Source: UBA2336 sp049306095
GTDB taxonomy: Bacteria; Bacteroidota; Bacteroidia; Cytophagales; Cyclobacteriaceae
Length of the DNA: 64,000 nucleotides
Assembly (NCBI GenBank): GCA_049306095.1
Contig: JBAQPU010000032.1
Coordinates: 12,382 to 76,381 of the forward strand
Reading direction: 5' to 3'
Part shown: positions 26,100 through 35,107 of the stretch, piece after piece
Layout of the letters: each line of letters opens with the position of its first letter
Numbering within the stretch: position 1 is the first letter of the stretch
Program-made: the position numbers and the translations under genes
Notes under the pieces: generated by a model
What the model was told of the DNA's origin: nothing
What the model saw: only the letters and a program-made list of their open reading frames with translations
Databases searched by the model: none

Positions 26100-26507
26100 A
26101 TGAAGGAAGAGGAGATTACCTATAAAATTATAGGCTGTGCTATGAACGTGCACAATACATTAGGTAATGGATTCCAAGAAGTAATCTATCAAAGGTGTTT
26201 GGCTATTGAGTTGGAACGTGTCGGTTTAATTTTCGGGAGGGAAATAGAGCAGAAAATCTATTATGAAGGAATTGATGTCGGCACACGAAGAGCTGACTTT
26301 ATTGTTGAAAACAAGATTGTGGTTGAGTTGAAAGCGGTAATCAACTTAGAAGATGTTCACCTTGCTCAGGCTAAAAACTATGTGGTGGCTTATGACTTGC
26401 CAACCGGATTACTGATAAACTTCGGGGCAACAAGTTTGCAATACAAGAAAGTCTTTAATTCAAAGTATAATGTACGAGAAAATCATGCGAATCCTCAAAT
26501 CAAGTAA
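26100..26507 (+). CDS. GxxExxY-family protein
   Basis: This 135-residue protein has the family motif in GNGFQEVIYQ (G-x-x-E-x-x-Y). The strands RRADFIVENKIVVELKAV form a nuclease-like core with a D...E-x-K arrangement. Family members are widespread and their function is not established; a PD-(D/E)xK nuclease fold is suspected. It follows the Bro-N gene by five bases and precedes hsdM, so it is a cargo or accessory gene of the island. Confidence 0.8.
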   Translation: MKEEEITYKIIGCAMNVHNTLGNGFQEVIYQRCLAIELERVGLIFGREIEQKIYYEGIDVGTRRADFIVENKIVVELKAVINLEDVHLAQAKNYVVAYDLPTGLLINFGATSLQYKKVFNSKYNVRENHANPQIK

Positions 26508-26522
26508 ATCCTGATTCAGACA

Positions 26523-28094
26523 ATGTTACAGAATAATAATACCTTAAAATCGCTCATTGATAAGCTATGGCAAAACTTTTGGGAAGGAGGCATTGCCAAT
26601 CCCCTAACTGCGATTGAGCAAATTACCTACTTGCTTTTTATGAAGCGCTTAGATGATTTGGAAGCCAAGCGCGAACGCGATGCAGAATTTACTGGCGAGA
26701 AATATACATCACGCTTTAGCGGAAAGTTCACCGTACCGGGCAGCAATGAAAAGGTGAACAAAAAAGAATTGCGCTGGAGCGAGTTCAAACACAAGCCGGC
26801 TGAAGAAATGTTGCTGCATGTGCAGACCAAAGTGTTTCCGTTTTTGAAAGAGTTAAACGGAAGCACTTCACCCTTTACCAAGCACATGGCCAATGCTGTG
26901 TTCATTATGCCCAAAGCAAGTTTACTGGTTTCGGCAATTAATATTGTTGAAGACATCTTTAAGGAAATTGAAAAAGATGCCACCGAAGGCGGCCACGCTT
27001 TTCAAGACATACAAGGCGATGTGTATGAAATGCTGTTGAGTGAAATTGCCACAGCCGGAAAGAACGGACAGTTTAGAACTCCGCGACACATTATTAAACT
27101 CATGGCCGAGTTGGTGGCTCCGCAGTTAGGCCAGCGCATTGCCGACCCCGCTTGCGGAACGGGAGGATTTTTGTTGGGCGCATATCAATACATTCTAACC
27201 GACTTAGCAAGACAGAAAGGCAAAAAGAAAATTGAGAAAGATGAAGACGGTTTTGAACGTGCCGCCATCAGTGCCGTGCTTACGCAGAAAGTAAAATCCA
27301 TTCTCGACCAGAGTTTTGTGGGCTACGATATTGATACCACCATGGTGCGTTTGGGATTGATGAACATGATGATGCACGGCATTGACGAACCCAAAATTGA
27401 TTACAAAGACATCCTGAGCAAAAGCTACAATGAAGACAGCCAGTTTGATGTGATAATGGCAAACCCACCTTTTACAGGAAACATTGACAAAGGCGATATA
27501 AACGAAGGATTGAAACTGCCCACCACCAAAACCGAACTACTTTTTGTAGAACGCATTTTTAATATGCTGAAAATGGGCGGAACGGCTGCTGTGATTGTGC
27601 CAAGCGGGGTGATACAAAACAGCGGTAAGGCCTTTGAAGCAGTGCGTAAACTGATTATTGAAAAAGCCGAACTAAAAGCCGTGATTGCCGTGCCCAGCGG
27701 AGCCTTTAAACCGTATGCAGGCGTAAGCACTGCCATTTTGATTTTTACCAAAGGCGGTGAAACCAACCATGTTTGGTTTTACGACATGCAGGCAGACGGC
27801 TACACGCTTGACGATAAGCGAAACAAAATTGCCGAAAGCGATTTGCCTGACATTGTAAAGCGGTATAAAGAACGTGTCACCCTGAGCGAAGTCGAAGGGG
27901 CCCGAAAACTGAAATACTTTACGGTGCCGAAAAAGGAAATAGTAGAAAACAACTACGACCTGAACCTAAGCAGCTACAAAGAAGAAGTGTATGAAGAAGT
28001 GGTGTATGAAAAACCGAATGTGATATTTGGGAAATTGGAAAGTATGGAAGCAGAAATTCAAAAAGGCATTAACGAATTAAAAAAATTAATCTAA
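26523..28094 (+). CDS. hsdM: Type I methyltransferase subunit (HsdM)
   Basis: This 523-residue N6-adenine methylase has the SAM motif ADPACGTGGFLLGAY and the catalytic NPPF motif (FDVIMANPPF). An N-terminal helical HsdM domain begins NNTLKSLIDKLW. The last 17 codons, MEAEIQKG...LKKLI, end in TAATG, which is at once the stop of hsdM and the start of the transposase gene. These final 51 bases are repeated, with changes, at 28737 and 28991, each time again ending in TAATG. HsdM probably once ran straight into hsdS through such an overlap. Function as methylase with HsdS is well supported. Confidence 0.92.
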   Translation: MLQNNNTLKSLIDKLWQNFWEGGIANPLTAIEQITYLLFMKRLDDLEAKRERDAEFTGEKYTSRFSGKFTVPGSNEKVNKKELRWSEFKHKPAEEMLLHVQTKVFPFLKELNGSTSPFTKHMANAVFIMPKASLLVSAINIVEDIFKEIEKDATEGGHAFQDIQGDVYEMLLSEIATAGKNGQFRTPRHIIKLMAELVAPQLGQRIADPACGTGGFLLGAYQYILTDLARQKGKKKIEKDEDGFERAAISAVLTQKVKSILDQSFVGYDIDTTMVRLGLMNMMMHGIDEPKIDYKDILSKSYNEDSQFDVIMANPPFTGNIDKGDINEGLKLPTTKTELLFVERIFNMLKMGGTAAVIVPSGVIQNSGKAFEAVRKLIIEKAELKAVIAVPSGAFKPYAGVSTAILIFTKGGETNHVWFYDMQADGYTLDDKRNKIAESDLPDIVKRYKERVTLSEVEGARKLKYFTVPKKEIVENNYDLNLSSYKEEVYEEVVYEKPNVIFGKLESMEAEIQKGINELKKLI

Positions 28095-28558
28095 TGTCGG
28101 GAACCTTTTCACAGATTTATATTCAAGTAGTTTTTGCTGTGCAGAACCGGGAAAGTATGATTCATGAATCATGGGAAGAAGAACTGTATAAATACATTTC
28201 AGGAATTGTCAGAAACAAGGAGCAAAAAATGTTAGCCATAAATGGAATGCCTGACCACATTCATATCTTCATTGGAATGAAACCGTCCTGTTGTTTGTCA
28301 GATTTGGTTAGGGAAATAAAAAAGTCATCAAATGAGTTCATCACAGAAAAGAAGTTTTCAAAATTCAAATTTAATTGGCAGCAAGGATACGGAGCATTTT
28401 CATATAGCCATTCACAAATTGATTCGGTGATAAAATATATCAAGAATCAAAAGCAACATCACAAGAAGCAAACATTTCGTGAGGAGTATTTGGATTTTTT
28501 GAAAAAGTTTGAAATAGAATTTAAAGACGAATATTTATTCAAATGGATTGAAGAATAA
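28094..28558 (+). CDS. IS200/IS605-type Y1 transposase, RAYT-like (TnpA)
   Basis: This 154-residue protein has the HUH motif H55-I-H57 in MPDHIHIFIG and the nucleophile Y115 in SVIKYIKNQKQHH, both complete, so it is probably active. No second gene (tnpB) accompanies it. Hairpin repeats of REP type follow directly (AATCCGAAGGATT at 28561, then 28611-28727), as expected for REP-associated tyrosine transposases, which nick at such hairpins. The gene starts inside the TAATG that closes hsdM, so its translation is coupled to the methylase. Confidence 0.85.
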   Translation: MSGTFSQIYIQVVFAVQNRESMIHESWEEELYKYISGIVRNKEQKMLAINGMPDHIHIFIGMKPSCCLSDLVREIKKSSNEFITEKKFSKFKFNWQQGYGAFSYSHSQIDSVIKYIKNQKQHHKKQTFREEYLDFLKKFEIEFKDEYLFKWIEE

Positions 28559-28610
28559 CGAATCCGAAGGATTCAAATGTTTGTAGCAATGGCAAAAGAG
28601 GTTATCATCC

Positions 28611-28734
28611 GACCCTGAAAGGGTCAAATGTTTATAGAAAAGCAAACGATGGTTTTTATACGACCCCTTCGGGGTCGCATTCCCTCTATCCGGACGTTTT
28701 CTATAAGCATCAAATCCCTTCGGGATTATTAGAA
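28611..28734. repeat. REP-like block R1
   Basis: About 124 bases hold three palindromes with short loops: GACCCTGAAAGGGTC (28611-28625), GACCCCTTCGGGGTC (28662-28676) and AATCCCTTCGGGATT (28713-28727). The block recurs almost unchanged at 28864-28987. The stem-loops are the type of structure a Y1/RAYT transposase would recognise. Confidence 0.8.
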
Positions 28735-28863
28735 ACATGGAAGCCGATATTCAAAAAGGATTGAAGGAATTAAAAGAGTTGATGTAATGAAATTTGAAAA
28801 TTCAAATAGCAAGAATCCAATAGGTTCGTATGGTTATAGAAATGAAAATTATGCGGAGGGGCA

Positions 28864-28987
28864 GACCCTGAAAGGGTCAAATGTTTATAGAAAAACAAAC
28901 GATGATGTTTATACGACCCCTTCGGGGTCGCATTCCCTCTATCCGGACGTTTTCTATAAGCATCAAATCCCTTCGGGATTAATAGAA
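28864..28987. repeat. REP-like block R2
   Basis: This is a second copy of R1, 253 bases downstream, with about five substitutions. One extra base just after the block shifts the frame so that an open frame (28787-29041) passes through it and ends at the TAATG of hsdS. That frame is probably not a real protein but could carry ribosomes to the hsdS start. Confidence 0.8.
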
Positions 28988-29040
28988 AGTTTGGAGGCCG
29001 AAATTCAAAAAGGATTGGCAGAATTAAAAGTGTTGATGTA

Positions 29041-30192
29041 ATGCAAGTAAAGTTATCACAGATATTAAGTACTCTTGAAAGCGGAGGACGACCTAAAGGC
29101 GGTGCATCACTGGACAATAAAGGTATTCCTTCATTAGGTGCAGAACATTTAGATGGAAATGGTGGATTTAATTTTAAGACCGTAAAATACATTCCTGAAG
29201 AATACTTCAACGGATTGAAAAATGGAATTATTGAAAAGGAAGACATTCTGATTGTAAAAGATGGAGCAACTACCGGGAAAGTTAGTTTTGTAACTGATGA
29301 TTTCCCATTTGATAGGGCAGCCGTAAATGAACACGTTTTTCTTTTGAAAGTTGATAAGTCAAAAGCTAATCCCAAATTCACATTTCATTATTTGAAGTGT
29401 CCTCAAGGTCAAAGAGACATCATGCGTGATTTTAGAGGTGCAACAGTTGGTGGAATTTCAAGAGGTTTTGTTGATTTTGTGAAATTTGCTCTCCCCTCCC
29501 TTCCCGACCAACTCCACATCGCCACCATCCTCTCCAAAGCCGAAAACCTGATAGCCCAACGCAAAGAAAGCATACGCCTGTTAGATGAATTTTTGAAAAG
29601 CACTTTTTCGGAGATGTTTGGTGACCCGATGAGGAATGAGAAGGGTTGGGAAACTAAACAGCTTGGCTCGGTAACGCAAATGAAGGCAGGACAATTTGTT
29701 GCTGCTTCTGATATTCAGCCAGAATATAGTGAAGGCCTATATTCATGCTATGGCGGGAATGGCTTGAGAGGTTATGTAAAAACATATACTCACGAAGGCG
29801 CTTTTGTTTTAATTGGCAGACAAGGCGCACTATGTGGCAATGTAAAAATTGCTAAAGGTCAATTCCATGCGACAGAGCATGCGGTAGTTTGTTCACCAAA
29901 AATGGAATTTGAAACATACTGGCTTTATTATCTTTTAGACGTTATTAATTTAAATAAATATGCAAGTGGTGCAGCTCAACCAGGTCTTGCAGTTGGCAGG
30001 TTAGAGCAAATAGAAATAATATTTCCACCACCCTTACTCCAAACTCAATTTGCCCACATCGTAGAAAAAGCAGAAGCCCTCAAAAACCAATACCAACAAA
30101 GCTTAACCGAGCTTGAAAACCTTTACGGTTCACTCAGTCAAAAAGCCTTTAAAGGAGAATTAAGCCTTAAAACAAATCATGTTAATCCTTAA
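29041..30192 (+). CDS. hsdS: Type I specificity subunit (HsdS)
   Basis: This 383-residue protein has two target-recognition domains and two conserved coiled spacers. TRD1 covers about 1-150. The first spacer is LPDQLHIATILSKAENL with LLDEFLKSTFSEMFGDP. TRD2 begins about 205 and holds ALCGNVKIAKGQFHAT. The second spacer is FAHIVEKAEALKNQY with YGSLSQKAFKGEL. It sets the DNA sequence methylated and cut by the complex. The start ATG overlaps a copy of the hsdM tail (TAATG). Two further copies of its own 3' end lie downstream (30205 and 30301). Confidence 0.9.
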   Translation: MQVKLSQILSTLESGGRPKGGASLDNKGIPSLGAEHLDGNGGFNFKTVKYIPEEYFNGLKNGIIEKEDILIVKDGATTGKVSFVTDDFPFDRAAVNEHVFLLKVDKSKANPKFTFHYLKCPQGQRDIMRDFRGATVGGISRGFVDFVKFALPSLPDQLHIATILSKAENLIAQRKESIRLLDEFLKSTFSEMFGDPMRNEKGWETKQLGSVTQMKAGQFVAASDIQPEYSEGLYSCYGGNGLRGYVKTYTHEGAFVLIGRQGALCGNVKIAKGQFHATEHAVVCSPKMEFETYWLYYLLDVINLNKYASGAAQPGLAVGRLEQIEIIFPPPLLQTQFAHIVEKAEALKNQYQQSLTELENLYGSLSQKAFKGELSLKTNHVNP

Positions 30193-30387
30193 ATCCTAGA
30201 AATCATGGTTAAGACAATGTATGGCAGTTTAAGCCAAAAAGCTTTCAAAGGAGAATTAACCGCAACGCCTAATCATGTCAATCCTTAAATCATACAAATC
30301 ATGGTTAAGACAATGTACGGCAGTTTAAGCCAACGAGCGTTTAAGGGTGAGTTGAAAATGCAGGTTAGAGAGGATGCCTTAGTGTAA
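30193..30387 (+). pseudogene. Two tandem remnant copies of the hsdS 3' end
   Basis: Frames 30205-30288 and 30301-30387 both begin MVKTMYGSLSQ and repeat the hsdS ending (KAFKGEL, then NHVNP-stop in copy 2; RAFKGEL, then a different tail in copy 3). The conserved Tyr codon falls at 30124, 30220 and 30316, a period of exactly 96 bp, so all copies are in the hsdS frame and separated by TAA. They look like a tandem duplication or footprints of specificity-gene exchange, not genes. Confidence 0.8.
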
Positions 30388-30515
30388 GTGGAGAAAGTAG
30401 TCAATGAAAAAAGCCCCACCGCACCTCTACTAATAAAGATTGGTGTAAATTAACGAGTGACAGGAATGCAGGCTACGAATGAAGTGAGGAGAAGACCCTA
30501 CGTCTGACAACAAAA

Positions 30516-30662
30516 TGTTTATGCAATGCGGGGGTTTGGTGTATGTATTAAGAGTAATTTCTTAATTTAGTTCGGTAACGTGGGACAGTTCGGAGATGGT
30601 CGCATGAAACATTTCGCTACGCTTCATTTTTTAATGCTCCTATTCCCCGCACTGCATAAACA
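30516..30662. mobile_element. Possible MITE-like element with 18-bp terminal inverted repeats
   Basis: TGTTTATGCAATGCGGGG (30516-30533) matches the reverse complement of 30645-30662 with one mismatch. The enclosed 111 bases contain the hairpin TTAAGA/TCTTAA and no gene. The right repeat forms the last codons of the urea transporter (FMQCGE), so the element may have replaced the normal end of that gene. No target-site duplication was verified. Confidence 0.4.
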
Positions 30663-31518
30663 CAAACGCTAGTTTGCCTTTTATGAGAAGGGTAAGGTAA
30701 GATGCCAATACAAAAGGAAAAGTGAGCGCCAACAGCTGATACTCTTTCAAGAGCAGACTGAACACTAGGGATAATACTACAGCTACCAACGCCCAAACAG
30801 CATCTTTTATTTCTTTGCCGGCAAACACAAGGGCGCACAATACGGCATTGTAGCTGAGCAATCCGTTAGCAATCTCCTCAAATGGTACAAAAGGCAAGGC
30901 AGTCACTCCGCTTACAATAGCGCCCAGCAATCCGTAAACAGCAGAAATGCGGGAGCTGATAATCACCCCCACAAAAAACAAGATTCCCGACCAAAGACTT
31001 GCCTGAAAAATAACCTGGCCGTAACCTTTCAATGGAAAGAAATACATGTCTGAGGACGCAGAAGGGAGGGCTCCGGTTTCCAGCAACAGATCGGGAGTTA
31101 GGTAGGTGATACCATAAACAATACCCCACGTAACCAGCACAAAGGGCAACGTAAATACAGGAATGGCTCTCTTAATAAAAAAATGCTGAATCACAGCTGA
31201 GGTTACTGAGCCAATCGCCAGGATGAGCCAACTGATTAAAACAGGTTTAAGAAATACAAATGTGGCCACGCCCACTAAAGCTGCACTAAATCCATACAAC
31301 CCCTGCCCGGTTTCTTTTTTGTCAAAGCCAAACACATAAGCCGTTGCCGTTCCCATTAAGGTGGCAAGCAATGCCGCAATGCCCATAAGAACAGAAGCGT
31401 AGAAGAGGCCAATCAGAAAAAGCAAACCGGTAATTGCATTTTCCTGAAGCATGATCTGGCCAATGCCCCGCAGCAAGACTTTTAGAAAGAAGAAAGGTCG
31501 TTTAACGATCCAAGCCAT
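30640..31518 (-). CDS. Urea transporter (UT family)
   Basis: This 292-residue membrane protein has the duplicated UT signatures: GLYGFSAALVGVA in the first half and NGLLSYNAVLCALVFAG in the second, about ten helices in all. It would let urea cross the inner membrane down its gradient. No urease gene is present in the window. The final residues FVFMQCGE are encoded by the right end of a candidate mobile element (30516-30662), so the C-terminus may be altered. Confidence 0.85.
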   Translation of the reverse strand: MAWIVKRPFFFLKVLLRGIGQIMLQENAITGLLFLIGLFYASVLMGIAALLATLMGTATAYVFGFDKKETGQGLYGFSAALVGVATFVFLKPVLISWLILAIGSVTSAVIQHFFIKRAIPVFTLPFVLVTWGIVYGITYLTPDLLLETGALPSASSDMYFFPLKGYGQVIFQASLWSGILFFVGVIISSRISAVYGLLGAIVSGVTALPFVPFEEIANGLLSYNAVLCALVFAGKEIKDAVWALVAVVLSLVFSLLLKEYQLLALTFPFVLASYLTLLIKGKLAFVFMQCGE

Positions 31519-31550
31519 AAATATTTATTTCACTCTCTGAAGCTAACAAA

Positions 31551-34538
31551 TTATTTCATCGTGTCACCGCGCATCGTTTCCGGATCATACACCACACCAT
31601 CTTTTACCACACGCCAGATTTTTAACGTGTTGTTGATATTCAGTAAAGGATCGGCATTCAACAGGATGAGATCAGCCAGCTTCCCTGTTTCAATGGAGCC
31701 GAGGTCGCTTGCTGCACCTACCGATTCGGCAGCCTTGATGGTGCCAATTTTCAAAACATCTATGTTCGGTATGCCGGCATCACTGAAGAAACTCAGCACC
31801 CAGTGAACGGATGGCCCGTGAAATACACCCGTCATTAACGCATCGGTGCCATCCAGCATACTTACCCCGCTGTTGTGTATGCGCCTGAGGTTCGCCAATG
31901 TTCCTTTCCACGCGGCAAGTTGTGCATCAGAAGGTATGCGTCCGGGCCGGGCTGCTTTCAGTTCCTCTTCCGGGGTAAACGTTCTGAATTTCTTATCGAG
32001 GTTGGTGGAGTCGCCCAACTTCAACGTTGAGCCTGCACCAAAAATTCCCGGTGTCGGATCGAGCCAGGTGCCTGCGTTTGCCATCAACTTTACAATATCG
32101 TCATTGCTGGGACCGCCATGCTCCAGTGAATTAATGCCGAAGTTGATGCTGCGTGTAATTTCTTCGAGCGACAGACCATGACCCACGATGGGCATACCCT
32201 GTCGGTTGGCCTCAGCCGCTACCTCACTCTTGACATACCACGGCAACGAAGCGTATACTTTAATGAACGAAGCGCCATGGGTTTTAGAATATTGAACATA
32301 GTCGATGGCCTCCTGCTTTGAATTGATTTCAAAGAATGCATCGCCCCATAGCGGCACCAGGCCTTCATAAATATCGCCTCCTGCAAAGTAGCGGGGTACA
32401 GGTTGTGCCGTTGCATTACCTTTGTCGCGCAGCACATTAATATGATCGAGTCTGCTGCCCACATCGCGCACGGAGGTAACACCGTAAGCAATGAGACGGT
32501 CTTCCGTAATTTGTTGATTGGTCCACGCTGCATGGGTATGCGAATCCATAATTCCGGGCATCGCAAATTTACCTTCACCATTTATCCGGATGGCCTGCGG
32601 TGAAATCGTTTTTCCTTTTTCATCACCGATCCACGCAATGCGATTGTTTTCCAGGTACAAGGATGTTGGATTCGTGAAGCTGTTGGTTTTGAAATCCAAC
32701 ACGCGAACTTCGGTAATGAGCACCGGTGGCTGCGGTGGTTTTGTCAGGGTTACATGGTTGGGAATAGCAGCGACTGTGTTATCAGTAATTTTTTGTTTGG
32801 AAATTTTTGAGCCTTCGGCATACACGATAAATTGACTATTGCTGGTAAATGTGAAGGAGCGGCCACCGGTTTTACTGAAGAGTTTAAAATCGGCATCGGT
32901 TAACGGCTGTTGCTTGATGGGTGCAATCCATATTTCCGTATTTCTTCTGAAGGCCGCCCACGTGCCATCGGGCGATACGAGACCATCATGAATATGACGT
33001 TTTATGTTGGTGATGGCCTCCGGCTTTGCATCGGGTTGCAATGAAAGTTTGTAGATGTTGGCAAACATGCCCTGGCGGCTGGTATAATAAATGGCATTTC
33101 CATCCGCAGAAAAATGCGGCCTTCCATTCCAGTTACCACCACTGGTAGCAATAGTTTTGGCATCAATTCCGGTTTCGGCATTCACTACAATAAATTTGTA
33201 AGGAGCACCCAATGCTCCGGTTTGCTGATATAAAATGGATTTACCATCGCGGCTCCATTCCGGTTGAAGGATCCAGGAATATCCGTCAACAGCAGCAATG
33301 CTCTTCGACTTTCGTGTACTGAAATCAAACACATTCAGTTCTCGTTTTCCTTGGCGGTCGGTAACAAAAGCAATCTTTTTTCCATCGGGCGAAAAGCAAG
33401 GATCGAGTTGACTGGCATTTTCATCCCATATTTTTTTTGCATTGCCACCATTTGTTGATTGTTCCCACAAAGCTCCGGCAGCCGCATATACAATGATTTT
33501 TCCATCGGGCGAAAGCCGGGGAGTCATTACCGTGGTGGGGTTGAAACTTCCCGCTGTTGGCGCTTTCCATTTTGGCGTGGCAGGTTTAACTACTTCCATT
33601 TTTACGTTCGCCTTCCAGTTTATTTTTTCCGCTGATGCTGTTGCGGTATTGATCCGCCACAGCTTTGCATCGGCTGCTGCGTATATTGTTTTTGCATCAG
33701 GGGCGAGCGCTAACGCTATGCCCGCTCCTTGAAAAGGTCCGATCACTTTTGATATGGTATCGCCCAGCGTGTAGTATCGAAGTTGGCCACCACCAACATA
33801 ATAGAAGCATTTGTTTTGTGCAGTGAACGCCACCCGACCTATTCTGCTTTTTATTGATCCGAAGCGTACAGTTTTTCCGTCATTCGATTTTTGCTCGAAA
33901 ACAGTAGCGGCAGGAAGGGGTGGCGCACCCGGCATGGAAGGCCCGCCTTGTTGTACCGTAACAACCCAGGTTAGGGTGCCATCCGGTTGAAAGAATGGTG
34001 AAGCGTAATTTCCGGCATTGGTTATTTGTTGAAGGTTACTGCCATTTGCTGAAATAGTTTTTATAATAAACATATCCCCGCTTCCAAAAAACGGAACCTT
34101 CTCTACCGGGTATTCTTCTCTTCTTAAGAATGAAATAAACGCCAGGGTTGAACCATCCGGGCTCCAGGCCGGAGAGCCCACCATGAATTCTTTTGTTACC
34201 TGGGTTATTTTGTTGGTTTGCCGGTCAAGAATAAAAAGATTTCCATCGCTTCCATCGCGGTTAGAGATAAAGGCGATCTGTTTACCAGTGGGTGATACCA
34301 CGGGTTCGCTGTCATAGTAATTGCCAAAGGTAAGTTGCTTGGTTTCACCGCCTTCAACGGGTAGCTCAAACAGGTGGCCCAACAAATTGAATACAATTGT
34401 CTTTCCATCGGGCATCATGCTTATTGCCGGAGTTGTCACCTCCGAGGTTTCAAACTCAAGAGTTCGGGTATTGGACTGTGCTACAAGGGGTATGGTATAA
34501 CATAAGAGCAGGAAGACAAACAAGTAGAGTTTTTTCAT
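31551..34538 (-). CDS. Secreted TolB-propeller/amidohydrolase fusion
   Basis: This 995-residue protein starts at ATG 34538 with a signal peptide (MKKLYLFVFLLLCYTIPLVAQ runs to about residue 21). Residues 30-590 hold repeated WD40-like/PD40 blades (SPDGKII, SPDGKKIAFVTDR). From about 620 to the end is an imidazolonepropionase-like amidohydrolase with the metal motif MDSHTHAAW, a later GHGLS and LEHG, and a C-terminal LADLILLN typical of the family. It probably cleaves a peptide or cyclic amide in the periplasm; the substrate is unknown. A TTG twelve bases upstream is a less likely start. Confidence 0.85.
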   Translation of the reverse strand: MKKLYLFVFLLLCYTIPLVAQSNTRTLEFETSEVTTPAISMMPDGKTIVFNLLGHLFELPVEGGETKQLTFGNYYDSEPVVSPTGKQIAFISNRDGSDGNLFILDRQTNKITQVTKEFMVGSPAWSPDGSTLAFISFLRREEYPVEKVPFFGSGDMFIIKTISANGSNLQQITNAGNYASPFFQPDGTLTWVVTVQQGGPSMPGAPPLPAATVFEQKSNDGKTVRFGSIKSRIGRVAFTAQNKCFYYVGGGQLRYYTLGDTISKVIGPFQGAGIALALAPDAKTIYAAADAKLWRINTATASAEKINWKANVKMEVVKPATPKWKAPTAGSFNPTTVMTPRLSPDGKIIVYAAAGALWEQSTNGGNAKKIWDENASQLDPCFSPDGKKIAFVTDRQGKRELNVFDFSTRKSKSIAAVDGYSWILQPEWSRDGKSILYQQTGALGAPYKFIVVNAETGIDAKTIATSGGNWNGRPHFSADGNAIYYTSRQGMFANIYKLSLQPDAKPEAITNIKRHIHDGLVSPDGTWAAFRRNTEIWIAPIKQQPLTDADFKLFSKTGGRSFTFTSNSQFIVYAEGSKISKQKITDNTVAAIPNHVTLTKPPQPPVLITEVRVLDFKTNSFTNPTSLYLENNRIAWIGDEKGKTISPQAIRINGEGKFAMPGIMDSHTHAAWTNQQITEDRLIAYGVTSVRDVGSRLDHINVLRDKGNATAQPVPRYFAGGDIYEGLVPLWGDAFFEINSKQEAIDYVQYSKTHGASFIKVYASLPWYVKSEVAAEANRQGMPIVGHGLSLEEITRSINFGINSLEHGGPSNDDIVKLMANAGTWLDPTPGIFGAGSTLKLGDSTNLDKKFRTFTPEEELKAARPGRIPSDAQLAAWKGTLANLRRIHNSGVSMLDGTDALMTGVFHGPSVHWVLSFFSDAGIPNIDVLKIGTIKAAESVGAASDLGSIETGKLADLILLNADPLLNINNTLKIWRVVKDGVVYDPETMRGDTMK

Positions 34539-34582
34539 GGCAAAGATCAATTAGGCTTTGGGTTGCAGATTCAAGATAAGGA

Positions 34583-34996
34583 TTATTCGAGTACCATGGT
34601 TTTATCAGGATCGTAGTAGGGTGCGTCCATACTTACAATGATGGCACGTTTTCGCTTCACATAATATTTATGAGGAATGCCTGCCGGTATGGAAAGCATG
34701 TCGCCTTTGTGCAACCGAATTTTTTTGCCATCCACCTCAGCCAGCATTGCTCCTTTAATAAGGAGTATAGTGTGTTCGGCATCTGGGTGTTTGTGCATTT
34801 TAGTAACTCCCTGCATTTTCACTACATTAATTCTTAACAATTCTGTTTTCTTGAAAGTCCATAAACCGTTGGCTGGATCTTCTTTGATGGTCTTGAACAT
34901 GTTTTTTACCTCGTGCAGGCTTTCCTGGGAAAATGTGATTGCCGGACCAAAAAGAAAAGGCAAAAGAAGGATGTTTAGAATTGATATTTTTCTCAT
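34583..34996 (-). CDS. Secreted cupin-domain protein
   Basis: This 137-residue protein has a signal peptide (to about FSQ, residue 23) and one cupin barrel. KMHKHPDAEHTILLIKGA carries the metal His-x-His and Glu-like set, and GDMLSIPAGIPHKY is the second cupin motif with its histidine. The family is too broad to name a reaction. It lies 44 bases before the propeller-amidohydrolase gene in the same direction, so the two may be transcribed together. Confidence 0.75.
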   Translation of the reverse strand: MRKISILNILLLPFLFGPAITFSQESLHEVKNMFKTIKEDPANGLWTFKKTELLRINVVKMQGVTKMHKHPDAEHTILLIKGAMLAEVDGKKIRLHKGDMLSIPAGIPHKYYVKRKRAIIVSMDAPYYDPDKTMVLE

Positions 34997-35092
34997 GTTT
35001 AAAGATGGAGTTATTTATGGTGGAATATGGCGGAGTTATTTGTTTTCAAGCTAAAACACAATTTTAAAATTAAGCATGATACCAACTTAAGG

Positions 35093-35107
35093 TAGACTTT
35101 TAGTCTA
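35093..35107. promoter_or_regulatory. Palindrome between cupin and DoxX genes
   Basis: TAGACT-TTT-AGTCTA is a perfect inverted repeat in the 277-base divergent gap. A second repeat, CATAAT-N5-ATTATG, lies at 35189-35205. The first resembles the core of the S-type operators (GACT...AGTC) but has a shorter spacer, so it is not counted with them. Confidence 0.35.

Larger units (their letters stand above)
28044..29041 (+). repeat. Three copies of the hsdM 3' end (51 bp each)
   Basis: Copy 1 (28044-28094) is the true end of hsdM. Copy 2 (28737-28787) encodes MEADIQKG...LKELM-stop. Copy 3 (28991-29041) encodes LEAEIQKG...LKVLM-stop. Each is 17 codons and ends in TAATG. Copies 2 and 3 are 254 bases apart, the same distance as the REP blocks between them, so one tandem duplication of about 254 bp explains them. 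Copy 3 leads into hsdS. Confidence 0.85.

Noticed and set aside
28611..28987. Repeats considered as a CRISPR array
   Set aside because: Only two units of about 124 bp with internal palindromes and a tandem spacing; no short repeats or unique spacers.
28787..29041. 84-codon frame through REP block R2 ending at the hsdS start
   Set aside because: Its sequence is translated repeat plus the copied hsdM tail; useful perhaps for ribosome transit, but not a protein gene.
28535..29381. Reverse-strand frames across the REP blocks and the start of hsdS
   Set aside because: They share the same translated repeat and lie opposite a clear hsdS gene.
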